A stretch of DNA of 64,000 bases. Source: Kitasatospora sp. GP82 (GTDB lineage: Bacteria; Actinomycetota; Actinomycetes; Streptomycetales; Streptomycetaceae). The stretch covers positions 62,001 to 126,000 of the forward strand of contig NZ_JARZAJ010000012.1 of NCBI RefSeq assembly GCF_029892105.1, read 5' to 3'. Positions 10,069 through 22,793 of this stretch are shown piece after piece. The notes beneath the pieces were generated by a model. The model was not told the DNA's origin. It did no database searches and was given only the letters and a program-made list of their open reading frames with translations. The position numbers and the translations under genes are program-made. Position 1 is the first letter of the stretch; each line of letters starts with the position of its first letter.

Positions 10069-11630
10069 GGCCGACGCCAGCTCCTGCCGTCTCGTGCGAG
10101 CATCTCGTCCGCCTCGGTCGGCCCCCACGTCCCGGCGGGGTACTGGGCGGGAGTGCCGTGGGTGTCCCAGTATTTCTCGATCGGGTCGAGGATCTGCCAG
10201 GAGAGCTCGACCTCCTGGTGGCGCGGGAACAGGTTGGCGTCGCCGAGCAGGACGTCCAGGATGAGCCGCTCGTACGCCTCCGGGCTGGACTCGGTGAACG
10301 ACTCGCCGTAGGCGAAGTCCATGGTGACGTCGCGGACCTCGAAGGAGGTGCCCGGCACCTTGGAGCCGAACCGCACCGTCACACCCTCGTCCGGCTGCAC
10401 CCGGATGACCAGGGCGTTCTGCCCCAGCTCCTCGGTGGCGTAGGCGTCGAAGGGCAGGTACGGGGCGCGCTTGAAGACCACCGCGATCTCGGTGACCCGG
10501 CGGCCGAGGCGCTTGCCGGTGCGCAGGTAGAACGGGACGCCCGCCCAGCGGCGGTTGTTGATCTCCAGCTTGATCGCCGCGTAGGTGTCGGTCTTGGACT
10601 GCGGGTTGATGCCGTCCTCGTCCAGGTAGCCGACCACCTCCTCGCCACCCTGCCAGCCCGCCGCGTACTGGCCGCGCACGGTGTGCTTGCCCAGGTCGGC
10701 GGGGAGCTTGACCGCGCTCAGCACCTTGAGCTTCTCGGCGACGAGAGCCTTCGGGTGGAAGGACGCGGGCTCCTCGATGGCGGTCAGGGCCATCAGCTGG
10801 AGCAGGTGGTTCTGGATGACGTCACGGGCCGAGCCGATGCCGTCGTAGTACCCGGCACGGCCGCCGATACCGATGTCCTCGGCCATGGTGATCTGCACGT
10901 GGTCCACGTAGGACCGGTTCCAGATCGGCTCGAACATGGTGTTGGCGAAGCGGAGCGCCAGGATGTTCTGGACGGTCTCCTTGCCCAGGTAGTGGTCGAT
11001 CCGGAAGACCTCGTCCCGGGGAAAGACCTCGTGGACGACCCGGTTCAGCTCCTGGGCGCTCTCCAGGTCGTGGCCGAACGGCTTCTCGATCACCGCACGG
11101 CGCCAGGAGCCCTTCGGAGCGTCGGCCAGGCCGTGCTTCTTGAGCTGCTGGACGACGATCGGGAAGGACTTCGGCGGCACCGACAGGTAGAAGGCGAAGT
11201 TGCCGCTGGTGCCCTGCGCCTCATCGAGGTGCTCGATGGTCTTGCGCAGGTGCTCGAAGGCGTCGTCGTCCTCGAAGTCGCCCTGGACGAAGCGCATGCC
11301 CTTGGCGAGCTGCCGCCAGACCTCCTCGCGGAAGGGGGTACGGGCGTGCTGCTTGACGGAGTCGTGGACCTCCTTGGCGAAGTCCTCGTCCTCCCACTCG
11401 CGGCGGGCGAAGCCGACGAGTGAGAAGCCCGGCGGCAGCAGACCCCGGTTGGCGAGGTCGTAGATGGCCGGCATCAGCTTCTTGCGCGACAGGTCGCCGG
11501 TGACACCGAAGATGACCAGCCCGGACGGGCCGGCAATGCGCGGCAACCGGCGGTCGGCTGGGTCGCGCAGCGGGTTCGAGGGCGGGAGCGGGGGTTCGCC
11601 CTGCTCGACCTCGGGGAAGTCAGTGCTCAC
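10065..11630 (-). CDS. zwf: Glucose-6-phosphate 1-dehydrogenase
   Basis: 521 residues; oxidises glucose-6-phosphate to the lactone, reducing NADP. The nucleotide loop GVTGDLSRKK begins near residue 42, the substrate lysine is in EKPFGHDLESA (about 182-192), and the catalytic His213 lies in RIDHYLGKETVQN. The GTG at 11630 is preceded by GGAG and gives a short Pro-rich N-terminus before RIAGPSGLVIFG; a few residues more or less are possible. It lies 43 bases after tal in the same operon. Confidence 0.95.
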   Translation of the reverse strand: MSTDFPEVEQGEPPLPPSNPLRDPADRRLPRIAGPSGLVIFGVTGDLSRKKLMPAIYDLANRGLLPPGFSLVGFARREWEDEDFAKEVHDSVKQHARTPFREEVWRQLAKGMRFVQGDFEDDDAFEHLRKTIEHLDEAQGTSGNFAFYLSVPPKSFPIVVQQLKKHGLADAPKGSWRRAVIEKPFGHDLESAQELNRVVHEVFPRDEVFRIDHYLGKETVQNILALRFANTMFEPIWNRSYVDHVQITMAEDIGIGGRAGYYDGIGSARDVIQNHLLQLMALTAIEEPASFHPKALVAEKLKVLSAVKLPADLGKHTVRGQYAAGWQGGEEVVGYLDEDGINPQSKTDTYAAIKLEINNRRWAGVPFYLRTGKRLGRRVTEIAVVFKRAPYLPFDAYATEELGQNALVIRVQPDEGVTVRFGSKVPGTSFEVRDVTMDFAYGESFTESSPEAYERLILDVLLGDANLFPRHQEVELSWQILDPIEKYWDTHGTPAQYPAGTWGPTEADEMLARDGRSWRRP

Positions 11631-11673
11631 TTCGTGGGCTCCGCTTTCGATGGGACGGGTGTGAGCAGGACGG

Positions 11674-12813
11674 TCACTTCTCGCCGGCGAAGGAGGCCAG
11701 GGAGGCGGTGACGGTGTCGAGCAGCTCGTTCCAGGACTGCTCGAACTTCTCCACGCCCTCGTCCTCCAGCACCTGGACCACGTCGTCGTAGTCGACACCG
11801 GCGGCGGCGATGGCGTCCATCACGGCCTTGGCGTCGGCGTAGTTGACGGTGATGGTGTCACCGGTGACCACGCCGTGGTCGTCGGTGGCGTCCAGGGTGC
11901 CTTCGGGCATGGTGTTCACGGTGCCGGGGGCGACCAGCTCGGTGACGTACAGGGTGTCCGGCAGGGCCGGGTCCTTGACGCCGGTGGAGGCCCACAGCGG
12001 GCGCTGCGCCTTGGCGCCGGCGGCCTCAAGGGCCTTCCAGCGGTCGGAGCCCTGCCTCGAACCGTCGGCCGAGCCGAACACCTCCTCGTACGCCTGGTAG
12101 GCGAGGCGGGCGTTGGCCAGGCCGGCCTTCGAGCGGAGCTCCCTGGCCTCGCCGCCGATCTTCTCCAGGCGCTTGTCGATCTCGGTGTCCACGCGGGACA
12201 CGAAGAAGGAGGCGACCGACTCGATGCCGGAGAGGTCCAGGCCGGCGGCCTTGGCCTGCTCCAGACCGGTCAGGTAGGCGTCCATCACCGCGTGGTAGCG
12301 CTCCAGGGAGAAGATCAGCGTGACATTGACGCTGATGCCCTTGCCGAGCACGGCGGAGATGGCGGGCAGACCGGCCTTGGTGGCGGGGATCTTGATGAAC
12401 ACGTTGGGACGGTCCACCAGCCACCACAGCTGCTTGGCCTCGGCGACGGTGGGGGCGGTCTCGTGCGCCAGCCGCGGGTCGACCTCGATGGAGACCCGGC
12501 CGTCGCGGCCGTTGGAGGCGTCGTAGACCGGGCGCAGCACGTCGGCCGCGTCGCGCACGTCCGAGGTGGTGATCATGCGGACGGCCTCGTCGGTGCTGAC
12601 CTTGCGGACCGCCAGGTCCTTCAGCTGGCCCTCGTAGGCGGTGCTGCCGCCGCCGATGGCCTTCTGGAAGATGGTCGGGTTGGTGGTGACACCCACCACG
12701 TGCTTGCTCTGCACCAGTTCGGCCAGGTTCCCGCTGTTCAGCCGATCGCGGCTGAGGTCGTCCAGCCAGATCGCCACGCCTTCGTCGCTGAGGCGCTTCA
12801 GTGCGTCAGTCAT
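11674..12813 (-). CDS. tal: Transaldolase
   Basis: 379 residues, the long bacterial class. It moves dihydroxyacetone units between sugar phosphates in the non-oxidative pentose-phosphate branch. [12 protein letters not shown] (residues 42-53) is the family signature and Lys141 in [13 protein letters not shown] is the Schiff-base lysine. The ATG at 12813 gives the standard [20 protein letters not shown] beginning. A hairpin in the 180-base gap separates it from tkt, so it may also have its own promoter. Confidence 0.96.
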   Translation of the reverse strand: MTDALKRLSDEGVAIWLDDLSRDRLNSGNLAELVQSKHVVGVTTNPTIFQKAIGGGSTAYEGQLKDLAVRKVSTDEAVRMITTSDVRDAADVLRPVYDASNGRDGRVSIEVDPRLAHETAPTVAEAKQLWWLVDRPNVFIKIPATKAGLPAISAVLGKGISVNVTLIFSLERYHAVMDAYLTGLEQAKAAGLDLSGIESVASFFVSRVDTEIDKRLEKIGGEARELRSKAGLANARLAYQAYEEVFGSADGSRQGSDRWKALEAAGAKAQRPLWASTGVKDPALPDTLYVTELVAPGTVNTMPEGTLDATDDHGVVTGDTITVNYADAKAVMDAIAAAGVDYDDVVQVLEDEGVEKFEQSWNELLDTVTASLASFAGEK

Positions 12814-12867
12814 GGTGCTTCATCCTCTTCTTCGTCTTTGTTCGTCTGCTGTGGGGTCGTCAGACGG

Positions 12868-12900
12868 GCCGGGCATCCAATGTGCGGTCGGATGCCCGGC
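12868..12900 (-). terminator. Hairpin between tkt and tal
   Basis: GCCGGGCATCC (12868-12878) and GGATGCCCGGC (12890-12900) form an 11-bp stem with an 11-base loop, placed after the tkt stop and before tal on the minus strand. Probably a terminator or attenuator within the operon. Confidence 0.6.
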
Positions 12901-12993
12901 TCGCTACATCCCGCCGGCCTCCGGGCGCTGTGGTCCGATGTCGACGCTGGTGGCTCTCGGCATCGGCGCGCCCTTCGGTCGGCGGGGGTGGTA

Positions 12994-15093
<2,100 letters not shown>

Positions 15094-15536
15094 CCTGAGT
15101 CAGGGCTCCTTCCATAAATGAAGAGTGACCCCGTGAGGGACCGGGTCGGCCCACGTCGCTGTGGTTCGACGCCACGATGGTGCCGGTCACGGAGGGTTGA
15201 TCCCGCTTCTCTGTGCGAGCCTACCGCCAGAGCGGGCCTCACCCTGCGTGCTGGAACAACCAGGAGTTCACGGCCGCGATTCCCTGCGGAGGCGGCACAC
15301 ACCTTGTCCTACCCTGACCCATCTCGATCGGCTTTGCGCGTCCGCAGAGCAAGACGGGCGAGCGGGTGGTTTGCGGTGATTCACCCGGCGGTGTGCGCTT
15401 GCGCCTCGCCGGGGGACCCCGAGGCCGGTGCGGAGATATGGAACGTCTAAGGTGGCGTGGTACGCGCAGCGCGGTCGTGACGGAACCGAGTGGTCCCGGG
15501 GACGCCTGTGAAGATTCATCTTGAGTTGGGGTGTTC
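15094..15536. promoter_or_regulatory. Divergent promoter region between tkt and ctaB
   Basis: 443 bases without a supported gene; short frames here lack family similarity or a credible start. It must contain the promoters for the pentose-phosphate operon (leftwards) and ctaB (rightwards). I do not see a convincing consensus promoter or operator in it. Confidence 0.6.
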
Positions 15537-16475
15537 GTGACCGCCGTCGAGAGCCGCCCTGCCGGGGCGGTCGGGGCGAGCCCTGCGCGCCGGCCCTTCG
15601 GGGCCCGTGTCGGGGCCTTCGTCGCACTGACCAAGCCTCGGATCATCGAGCTGCTGCTGATGACCACCGTTCCGGTGATGTTCCTGGCGCAGCGCGGGGT
15701 ACCCGATCTGCTGATGGTCCTGTACGTGGTCATCGGCGGCTATCTGTCGGCCGGTGGAGCCAATGCGCTCAACATGTACATCGACCGCGACATCGACGCG
15801 GTGATGTCCAGGACCGAGCGCCGCCCGATCGTCACGGGCATGGTGTCGCCGCGCGAGGCGCTGCTCTTCGGTATCGCGCTCGCGATCGGCTCGACCGTCT
15901 GGCTGGGCGAGTTGGTCAACTGGCTGTCCGCGGGCCTGGCGCTGACCGCACTGCTCTTCTACGTCTTCGTCTACACGCTGGGCCTCAAGCGCCGGACCAC
16001 CCAGAACATCGTCTGGGGCGGTATCGCGGGCTGTATGCCGGTCTTCGTGGGCTGGGCGGCGGTGACCAACTCGCTGTCCTGGTCGGCGCTGGTGCTCTTC
16101 CTGGTCATCTTCTTCTGGACGCCGCCGCACTACTGGCCGCTGTCCATGAAGGTCCGTGAGGACTACGAGAGGGCCGGGGTCCCGATGCTCCCGGTGCTCA
16201 AGGGCAACCTCGCGGTGGCCAAGCAGATCGTCATCTACTCCTGGGTCATGGTGGCCGTCTCGCTGGCCCTGTGGCCGCTGGCGCACACCACGCTGCTGTA
16301 TCCGATCGCGGCGGTCGTGCTCGGTGCCTTCTGGCTCAAGGAGGCGCACGGCCTGTACGCCCGGGCCAAGGCCGGGGTCGTGGGGGCGCAGCTGAAGGAG
16401 ATGCGGCTCTTCCACTGGTCCATCACCTATCTCTCGCTACTCTTCGTGGTCATCGCGGTGGATCCGTTCCTCTGA
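15537..16475 (+). CDS. ctaB: Protoheme IX farnesyltransferase (heme O synthase)
   Basis: 312 residues; an integral membrane prenyltransferase converting heme B to heme O for the aa3 oxidase. Residues 27-60 start the UbiA-type fold with [11 protein letters not shown]; the first Asp-rich motif is [15 protein letters not shown] (about 78-92) and a further conserved stretch is [13 protein letters not shown]. About nine hydrophobic helices follow the family pattern. The GTG at 15537 (VTAVESR) matches relatives; GTG 15531 is two codons upstream. It partners ctaA at 17037. Confidence 0.94.
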   Translation: MTAVESRPAGAVGASPARRPFGARVGAFVALTKPRIIELLLMTTVPVMFLAQRGVPDLLMVLYVVIGGYLSAGGANALNMYIDRDIDAVMSRTERRPIVTGMVSPREALLFGIALAIGSTVWLGELVNWLSAGLALTALLFYVFVYTLGLKRRTTQNIVWGGIAGCMPVFVGWAAVTNSLSWSALVLFLVIFFWTPPHYWPLSMKVREDYERAGVPMLPVLKGNLAVAKQIVIYSWVMVAVSLALWPLAHTTLLYPIAAVVLGAFWLKEAHGLYARAKAGVVGAQLKEMRLFHWSITYLSLLFVVIAVDPFL

Positions 16476-16483
16476 TCGACCAC

Positions 16484-16523
16484 CGCAGAAGGGCCCGACC
16501 TCATCAGGTCGGGCCCTTCTGCG
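16484..16523 (+). terminator. Hairpin terminator after ctaB
   Basis: A perfect 18-bp stem (CGCAGAAGGGCCCGACCT at 16484-16501 with 16506-16523) and a CATC tetraloop begin 8 bases after the ctaB stop. Confidence 0.88.
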
Positions 16524-16603
16524 TCAGGTGGCGGGCTGTCATGTGGCCCGCCGCACACGGCTCTCCCGTCGCCAGCCGGACTACTGGTCGGTAGCATGCG
16601 GGC

Positions 16604-16942
16604 ATGAGCAGCGCAGAGACCGCCACCACCGCCGCACCGGACGCCCGCGCCGAGCGCCGTGCCAAGCGCATCGCCAAGCACATCGACAGCTTCGCCAGGC
16701 AGCACGGCGGCAGCGCCGAGGGCGTGGTCGAGTACGTCGGCCGCACGGCCACCCGGATCGTCATGGTCGGCGCGGACGGCGCCTGGGGCGACCAGATCGC
16801 CCCGACCTATGCGATCGGCCGCCGGGCCGCCGCGCTGTCCGGGCTCACCCTGCACGACAGCTTCGAGGGCGAGCTCGGCCTCAAGGTGAAGACCGGCCCG
16901 TACGAGTGGAAGCGGATGGCCGGCATCCAGCTCGGCGGCTGA
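16604..16942 (+). CDS. Conserved hypothetical protein, 112 aa
   Basis: I do not recognise a named family. The product starts MSSAETATTAAPDARAERRA, a charged Ala-rich stretch, then a compact domain with alternating hydrophobics (GVVEYVGRTATRIVMVGADGAWGDQI) and ends EWKRMAGIQLGG. No signal peptide or membrane helix. Codon use is typical for the host and a hairpin follows, supporting a real single gene between ctaB and ctaA. Confidence 0.7.
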   Translation: MSSAETATTAAPDARAERRAKRIAKHIDSFARQHGGSAEGVVEYVGRTATRIVMVGADGAWGDQIAPTYAIGRRAAALSGLTLHDSFEGELGLKVKTGPYEWKRMAGIQLGG

Positions 16943-16975
16943 GAACCCCCCCGGGGGCCCCGCGCAAACCTTTAG

Positions 16976-17028
16976 GGGCAAGGGCCAACTTTTCAGGGGC
17001 CGCGCCCCTGTTTAGTCGGCCCTTGCCC
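16976..17028. terminator. Branched inverted repeat between convergent genes
   Basis: An outer stem GGGCAAGGGCC (16976-16986) with GGCCCTTGCCC (17018-17028) encloses an inner CAGGGGC-CGC-GCCCCTG hairpin (16994-17010). It lies between the convergent 112-aa gene and ctaA and probably terminates both. Confidence 0.75.
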
Positions 17029-17036
17029 TGAGAGGC

Positions 17037-18005
17037 TCAGGCGGGCTGCAGGGCCTTGGTCGGGGCGGCCGGGGCGGGGTCCTCGGCGGAGCGGGTGCGC
17101 AGGGCCAGCGGGATCCGCAGGGCGGCAGCCCAGATCAGGGCAGCACCGAGCATGTGCAGGCCGACCATGACCTCGGGGGCGTCGGTGAAGTACTGGACGA
17201 ACCCCAGCGTGCCCTGCACCAGCAGCAGGACGAAGAGATCCCGCACTCGTGCCCGGGCCGCCGGCGGAGCCTTGATCGCGGCGAACACGAAGATCACCGC
17301 CAGCGTCAGACCGACCGAGAGGAAGACCAGGTCCGCGTGGGCCTGGGCGAGGCGGTCGTAGTCGATCGGGATACGCGGCACGGGCTTGCCGTCCTTGCCG
17401 GGCGCGCCGGGGTGGTGACCGGCACCGGTCACCACCGTGCCGACGGCAACCAGCAGGCCGATCACCGTAATCAGCACGTACGAGAGCTGGATGATCGGCC
17501 GACTGACGGAGGGCTGCGGCGCGCCGTCGCCCTCCTTGGTGCGCTCCCACATCAGCAGGGCGACCCAGACCAGGCCCATCGCCGAGATCATGTGCACGGC
17601 CACCGAGTACGGGTTGAGCCCGGTCAGTACGGTGATGCCGCCGATCACGGAGTTGCTCATCACCAGCCAGAACTGGGTCCAGCCCAGCTTGGTCAGGCTG
17701 CGGCGCCACGGCTTGTGGGACCGCGCGGCCAGGGTGGCCCAGGCGATCGCCGCGCAGAGCACGTACGTCAGCATCCGGTTGGTGAACTCGATGATGCCGT
17801 GGACGCCCATCTGGGGAGTCGGCGTCAGGCTCTCGCCGGTGCAGCGGGGCCAGGTGGTGCAGCCGAGGCCGGAGGCGGTGAGCCGGACGGCGCCGCCGGT
17901 GACCACGATCACCACGCTCATCACCAGCGCGGCGAGCGCGGCCCGCCGGACCGTCTCGGCGGTGGGGTGCCAGCGGTCGGCGAGGAGGGAGGAGGGGGTA
18001 CGCAC
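17037..18005 (-). CDS. ctaA: Heme A synthase, COX15/CtaA family
   Basis: 322 residues with about eight membrane helices; oxidises heme O to heme A. The first helix is followed by GGAVRLTASGLGCTTWPRCTG, with the paired Cys residues characteristic of this class, then HGIIEFTNRML, HMISAMG, QAHADLVFL and GLHMLGAALIW with the heme-ligand histidines. The GTG at 18005 gives MRTPSSLL. With ctaB it supplies heme A to cytochrome c oxidase. Confidence 0.93.
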   Translation of the reverse strand: MRTPSSLLADRWHPTAETVRRAALAALVMSVVIVVTGGAVRLTASGLGCTTWPRCTGESLTPTPQMGVHGIIEFTNRMLTYVLCAAIAWATLAARSHKPWRRSLTKLGWTQFWLVMSNSVIGGITVLTGLNPYSVAVHMISAMGLVWVALLMWERTKEGDGAPQPSVSRPIIQLSYVLITVIGLLVAVGTVVTGAGHHPGAPGKDGKPVPRIPIDYDRLAQAHADLVFLSVGLTLAVIFVFAAIKAPPAARARVRDLFVLLLVQGTLGFVQYFTDAPEVMVGLHMLGAALIWAAALRIPLALRTRSAEDPAPAAPTKALQPA

Positions 18006-18722
18006 CCGTTCATCCTAGGTCGGCTTATGCCGGATCTTGGTGCGGGGCCGCCGCTTCCGGGCGGGGCGCGCAGAAGGAGACGTTTTCCGGCGGACCGGTC
18101 ACCGTTCTTGACCGACTGGTCCGCCCGGCCGCGAGGGTGTGCACCCGGTCCGCACCCATTGGTCCAGACCCATCGCCCTGATGGTCGGGGCGCTATCCAG
18201 GTCGGCTCCGCAGGCACCGAGGTGATGTACCGCAACGGTGTCCACTCCGGGGAGAAGGTAGGCTCTGGCCGTCTGGAGGCGCACTCCGGGACGGCCTCGA
18301 AGGGCCCGTCCCCGATCGACTTCGCGGCCGAGTTCGCCAAGCTGCGTGCTGCCTCGACCGCGCCGGCCTCGGCCGCCCCTCCGCCGGTGTCACGGTCACG
18401 ACCGAAGGCAGCGGAGGCGGCAGCCGGATCACCTTCACCGGCGGCGGCGCGTCGGCGCGCGGGCCGCAAGGTCCGGCACTCCACCGAACAGGCGAAATGC
18501 ACCATGTCCGATCGGAAGCGTTCGGGCAGGGTGCATTTTCTGTATTCCCGCATGGCCGACTTCCTTGCCGTGATGGGCTGTTGGGCCACACACATTCGGC
18601 CGTTCGACGGGGGTGGCACAGCGCGCCCGGCCCGGTAGAGTGCCCCATCTCAGGCCGGGGCGGAGTCGTCGGAACCGTCAACGCCCGTCCGCGGCAAGGA
18701 AATTCGGGAGGGACGATCCGGC
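18006..18722. other. 717-base gap upstream of the LAxTG protein gene
   Basis: No gene here can be supported. A frame from 18223 to 18638 is open and has high third-position GC, and contains an orderly stretch IDFAAEFAKLRAAS, but quickly becomes compositionally random; an adjacent frame reads GVTVTTEGSGGGSRITFTGG, so a decayed frameshifted gene is possible. The promoter of the downstream gene probably lies near TAGAGT at 18636-18641. Confidence 0.4.
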
Positions 18723-19346
18723 ATGGCGGGACAGCGGCGGATTCGGAACGGCGCACTGGTGGCAGCGGTCGCACTCGGCACGGCAGCACCCCTGGCGGTG
18801 GCGGGCAGCGCCTCGGCACACGTACCGCACTGGTCGGTGACCTGCGACAGGGTGAGCATCCAGCTGACCGACTACAACGCGAAGTTCAAGAACACCGTCA
18901 CCCTCGTCCTGGACGGGCAGAAGGTGGTCGACCAGAGCTTCGGTGAGACCTTCGGCAAGGACGTTCCCGTCAAGGCGCACAGCAAGGACGTCAAGGCCGA
19001 GCTCATCGTCCTCACCGACGAGGACCCCAAGGGCCAGAACGGCTGGAGCATCGACCAGACCAGGACCGTCGTGCCCTGCCAGACACCGCCGCCCTCGCAC
19101 AGCCCGAGCCCGAGCCCGAGTCCGAGCCACAGTCCCAGCCCCTCGCACTCGGCCACCCCGTCGAAGAGCCCGACGCCCACCCCCGGCACCAGGAAGCCGA
19201 GCCCGTCCCCGAGTCCGTCCGGGCCGGAGCTGGCCTCGACCGGGGGCGGCGGCAACGCCCCCGTGATCGCGGCGGGCGGCGCGGCCGTGATCGTGGTCGG
19301 TGGCGGACTGCTGTTCGCCACCCGCCGCCGGTCGCGCCGCCACTGA
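18723..19346 (+). CDS. LAxTG-anchored secreted surface protein
   Basis: 207 residues. A signal peptide (MAGQRRIRN, hydrophobic core to residue 34, cleavage after SASA) is followed by a small globular domain (about 35-120) with two Cys residues that could pair, a long Pro/Ser linker of SPSP repeats (about 121-165), the sorting motif LASTG, a hydrophobic helix and the RRRSRRH positive tail. This is the class E sortase substrate layout of Streptomyces. The domain's function is unknown. No sortase gene is nearby. Confidence 0.85.
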   Translation: MAGQRRIRNGALVAAVALGTAAPLAVAGSASAHVPHWSVTCDRVSIQLTDYNAKFKNTVTLVLDGQKVVDQSFGETFGKDVPVKAHSKDVKAELIVLTDEDPKGQNGWSIDQTRTVVPCQTPPPSHSPSPSPSPSHSPSPSHSATPSKSPTPTPGTRKPSPSPSPSGPELASTGGGGNAPVIAAGGAAVIVVGGGLLFATRRRSRRH

Positions 19347-19380
19347 CCCGGCCTGCCGGCCGCCGGTCCTGCAACCAGCC

Positions 19381-20022
19381 CTACCGGGCGGGGAGTTCGC
19401 TCGGCCCGACGTGGTTGTCCAGCCAGGCTCGCAGCGGTTGGGAGGCGCGCAGGAAGGTGGTGATCCGCTTGGCGGCGGTGCGGGTGCCGAGCCAGGCGGC
19501 GGGCGGCCACTCCTGCCAGGCGACCAGGCCCTTGTAGCGGAGGAGTTCGATCCGGGGGTGGTCCTTCGGGTAGCCGCGCGGTGCGGTCTTGAGGGCGTCC
19601 CGGCCGTGCACGGTCGGCCCGGCCTGCTCGACATCGGCGATGACGCGCTTCAGTTGGGCGCCGGTGATGTCCTCGGAGACGGCGGTGCGGTAGCGCTCCA
19701 GCTGGTCCGGGGCGAGCTGGTACATGCCGTTGCCGCAGGCCAGGCCGTCGGCGGAGAGCTGGATGTAGCCGCCGCTGCCCAGGTGGGCGCCGATATGCGT
19801 CTTGTACGGCGACTTGTCGGCACTGAACCGGACATCGCGGTTGGGCCGGAAGATCTTGCCGGGGCCGAACTCGTCCTCCAGCTCGTCCAGCAGGTCGGCC
19901 ATCGGGGTGCGGACGGTCTCCTCGTACGTGGAGCGGTGCGCATCCCAGAACGTCTTGGAGTTGTCGGCCTCCAGGTGCTCGTAGAACTCGAGCGCCTCGG
20001 CCGACCAGCCATGAAAGGTCAC
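19381..20022 (-). CDS. DUF2461 family protein
   Basis: 213 residues. FYEHLEADNSKTFWDAHR near the N-terminus (residues 13-30), FRPNRDVRFSADKSPYKTH (about 58-76) and GGYIQLSADGL are the hallmarks of the DUF2461/TIGR02453 family. The family has no established biochemical function. No membrane segments; probably cytoplasmic. The ATG at 20022 fits. The stop is 35 bases from the convergent LAxTG gene. Confidence 0.85.
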   Translation of the reverse strand: MTFHGWSAEALEFYEHLEADNSKTFWDAHRSTYEETVRTPMADLLDELEDEFGPGKIFRPNRDVRFSADKSPYKTHIGAHLGSGGYIQLSADGLACGNGMYQLAPDQLERYRTAVSEDITGAQLKRVIADVEQAGPTVHGRDALKTAPRGYPKDHPRIELLRYKGLVAWQEWPPAAWLGTRTAAKRITTFLRASQPLRAWLDNHVGPSELPAR

Positions 20023-20089
20023 GGCACCAGCGTAAGTGTCAGGGGCCCCGCACCCCTGAGCAGCTACTCGTTCGCCCCCGGAAAGTCCC

Positions 20090-20850
20090 TTACTCCCAGC
20101 GGAAGAAGCGGGCCGCGGCGCCGAGCCCCAGCACCGCCCAGACGCCGAGGATGCCCAGGTCGGACCAGGGGATCCCGGCGCCGTACTGGAGGACCGAGCG
20201 GAGGCCGTCGGAGAGGGCGCTGATCGGGAGGAGCTCCAGGGCCGACCGGACGCCGGAGGGGAACTTGGAGAGCGGGACCACCACGCCGCCGGCCAGCAGC
20301 AGCAGGATGAACACCAGGTTGGCGGCGGCCAGGGTGGCCTCCGCCCGCAGGGTGCCCGCCATCAGCAGGCCGAGGCCGGAGAAGGCGGCGGTGCCGAGGA
20401 CCAGGAGTCCGACGACGGCCGGCAGGTTGCCGTGCGGGGACCAGCCGAGGGTGAGGGCGATCACCGAGAGCAGGGCGACCTGGAGGACCTCGGTGATCAG
20501 TACGCAGCCGGTCTTGGCGGTCAGCAGTGCCCAGCGCGGCAGCGGGCTGGCCCCGAGCCGCTTGAGGACGCCGTAGCGGCGCTCGAAGCCGGTGCCGATG
20601 GCCTGGCCGGTGAAGGCGGTGGACATCACGGCCAGCGCCAGCAGGCCGGGCGCCAGGAAGTCCACCCGCTTGCCGGGGCCGTCCACCGAGACGACGTCCA
20701 CGGCGCTGAAGAGCACCAGCAGCACGGTCGGGATGACCACGGTGAGCAGCAGCTGTTCGCCGTTGCGCAGCAGCATCTTCGTCTCGAAGGCGGTCTGCGC
20801 CAGCAGCATCCGGCCGACGGGCGCGGCACCCGGAGCGGGGGAGTAGGAGG

Positions 20851-20854
<4 letters not shown>
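20090..20854 (-). CDS. ABC-2 type transporter permease
   Basis: 254 residues with six hydrophobic helices (near residues 38-55, 68-88, 115-140, 145-165, 175-195 and 230-250). GYGVLKRLGASPL-like sequence (RRYGVLKRLGASPLPRW) is the conserved loop after helix 2 of ABC-2 exporters. The ATG at 20854 overlaps the stop of the ATPase gene (ATGA). In many Streptomyces this ATPase-permease pair lies divergent from sufR. Substrate unknown. Confidence 0.87.
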
Positions 20855-21777
<923 letters not shown>

Positions 21778-21843
21778 ACCGGCGAGTCTAAAAGGACCGC
21801 ACGGGCGGGCTTGACACCGAGTGCCGTGATCATTTCCGCAGGT

Positions 21844-21860
21844 CAGGTAAGGCTTACCTG
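21844..21860. promoter_or_regulatory. Iron-box-like palindrome (DmdR/IdeR type)
   Basis: CAGGTAAGGCTTACCTG is a perfect 17-bp palindrome around a central G. The AGGTAAGGCTTACCT core fits the actinobacterial iron-repressor box consensus TWAGGTWAGSCTWACCTWA as I recall it. It lies in the divergent region between the ABC exporter (starts 21777, minus) and sufR (starts 21933, plus), so it could repress either or both when iron is plentiful. Binding is inferred from sequence only. Confidence 0.72.
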
Positions 21861-21919
21861 CGTGACAGATGCCACCAATGAGGCGTGGATCACGGCTTGT
21901 CGCATCGGAAGGAATTACG

Positions 21920-21933
21920 CAACACTGGTGTTG
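21920..21933. promoter_or_regulatory. SufR operator CAACACTGGTGTTG
   Basis: A perfect 14-bp palindrome with 6-bp arms, matching the CAAC-N6-GTTG motif reported for Streptomyces SufR. Its last base is the G of the presumed sufR GTG start, so bound SufR would block the start of its own operon. Confidence 0.85.
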
Positions 21934-22793
21934 TGAAAAACGTGCGCGAGCAGGTTGAGCAGCTGGAGGCCGAGTCGGCCCCCGGCTGCGCCGTGCCCGC
22001 GACGGCGGCAGAGGTGCTGCTGGAGGGCCATCGGGCGACTCGGGACCGGGTCGCCCGTTCGATCCTGGACCACGGTCCGTCCTCCGCTGCCGACCTGGCC
22101 AGCCGCCTGGGCCTGACCACCGCCGCAGTCCGCCGTCACATCGACGGGCTGCTGGCCGCCGGTCTGGTCGAGTCCCGCGAACAGCGGGTCTACGGCAGTC
22201 GGGGCCGGGGCCGTCCGGCCAAGGTCTTCGCTCTCACCGAGTCCGGGCGGGACGCCTTCTACCAGGCGTACGACCAGCTCGCGGCCGACGCGCTGCGCTG
22301 GATCTCCGACGCGGTGGGCGGCGGCAAGGCGGGCGAGGAGGCGGTCGCCGCCTTCGCCCGGGCCCGCTTCGGCGAGCAGGGCCAGAAATACCTCACCGTG
22401 CTGGGCCAGGCCGAGCCCGACCAGCGCACCGAGGCTCTCGCCCAGGCGCTGAGTGCCGACGGGTACGCTGCCACTGTGCGGCGAGTGCCGTCGGCGGGCG
22501 CTGCAAAGACCCCCGCAGGCGCCCAGCTGTGCCAGCACCACTGCCCGGTCGCGCACATCGCCGAGCAGTTCCCGCAGCTCTGCGAGGCGGAGACCGAGGT
22601 CTTCTCCCAGCTTCTGGGCACCCATGTGCAACGGCTGGCCACCATCGCCCACGGCGACGGGGTCTGCACCACCTATGTGCCGGCACCCGGTGCAGCATCG
22701 TCGCCCGGCGGCCGCCCGGTGTCCGATGCCGTGCCGACTGCCGGTACGGATACCGATCAGAATTCAGCGTCCGCGCGGAGGAACCTCGCATGA
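21933..22793 (+). CDS. sufR: SufR, Fe-S cluster-responsive repressor of the suf operon
   Basis: 286 residues. An N-terminal winged helix ([27 protein letters not shown], about 47-73, in ArsR/DeoR-like form) is followed by a dimerisation region and the C-terminal cluster site with Cys200, Cys204 and Cys217 (CQHHC, QLCEAE), plus Cys245. SufR binds a [4Fe-4S] or [2Fe-2S] cluster and represses suf genes when clusters are sufficient. The GTG at 21933 gives VKNVREQ; the frame is open further upstream. Its stop overlaps the sufB ATG. Confidence 0.92.
   Translation: MKNVREQVEQLEAESAPGCAVPATAAEVLLEGHRATRDRVARSILDHGPSSAADLASRLGLTTAAVRRHIDGLLAAGLVESREQRVYGSRGRGRPAKVFALTESGRDAFYQAYDQLAADALRWISDAVGGGKAGEEAVAAFARARFGEQGQKYLTVLGQAEPDQRTEALAQALSADGYAATVRRVPSAGAAKTPAGAQLCQHHCPVAHIAEQFPQLCEAETEVFSQLLGTHVQRLATIAHGDGVCTTYVPAPGAASSPGGRPVSDAVPTAGTDTDQNSASARRNLA

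Noticed and set aside
18223..18638. Possible 138-codon gene upstream of the LAxTG protein
   Set aside because: Only a short stretch looks protein-like and no family or ribosome site supports it; listed as part of a gap instead.
20041..20058. CAGGGG...CCCCTG as a terminator between the DUF2461 gene and the ABC permease
   Set aside because: A 6-bp stem in such GC-rich sequence is too weak and common to call.
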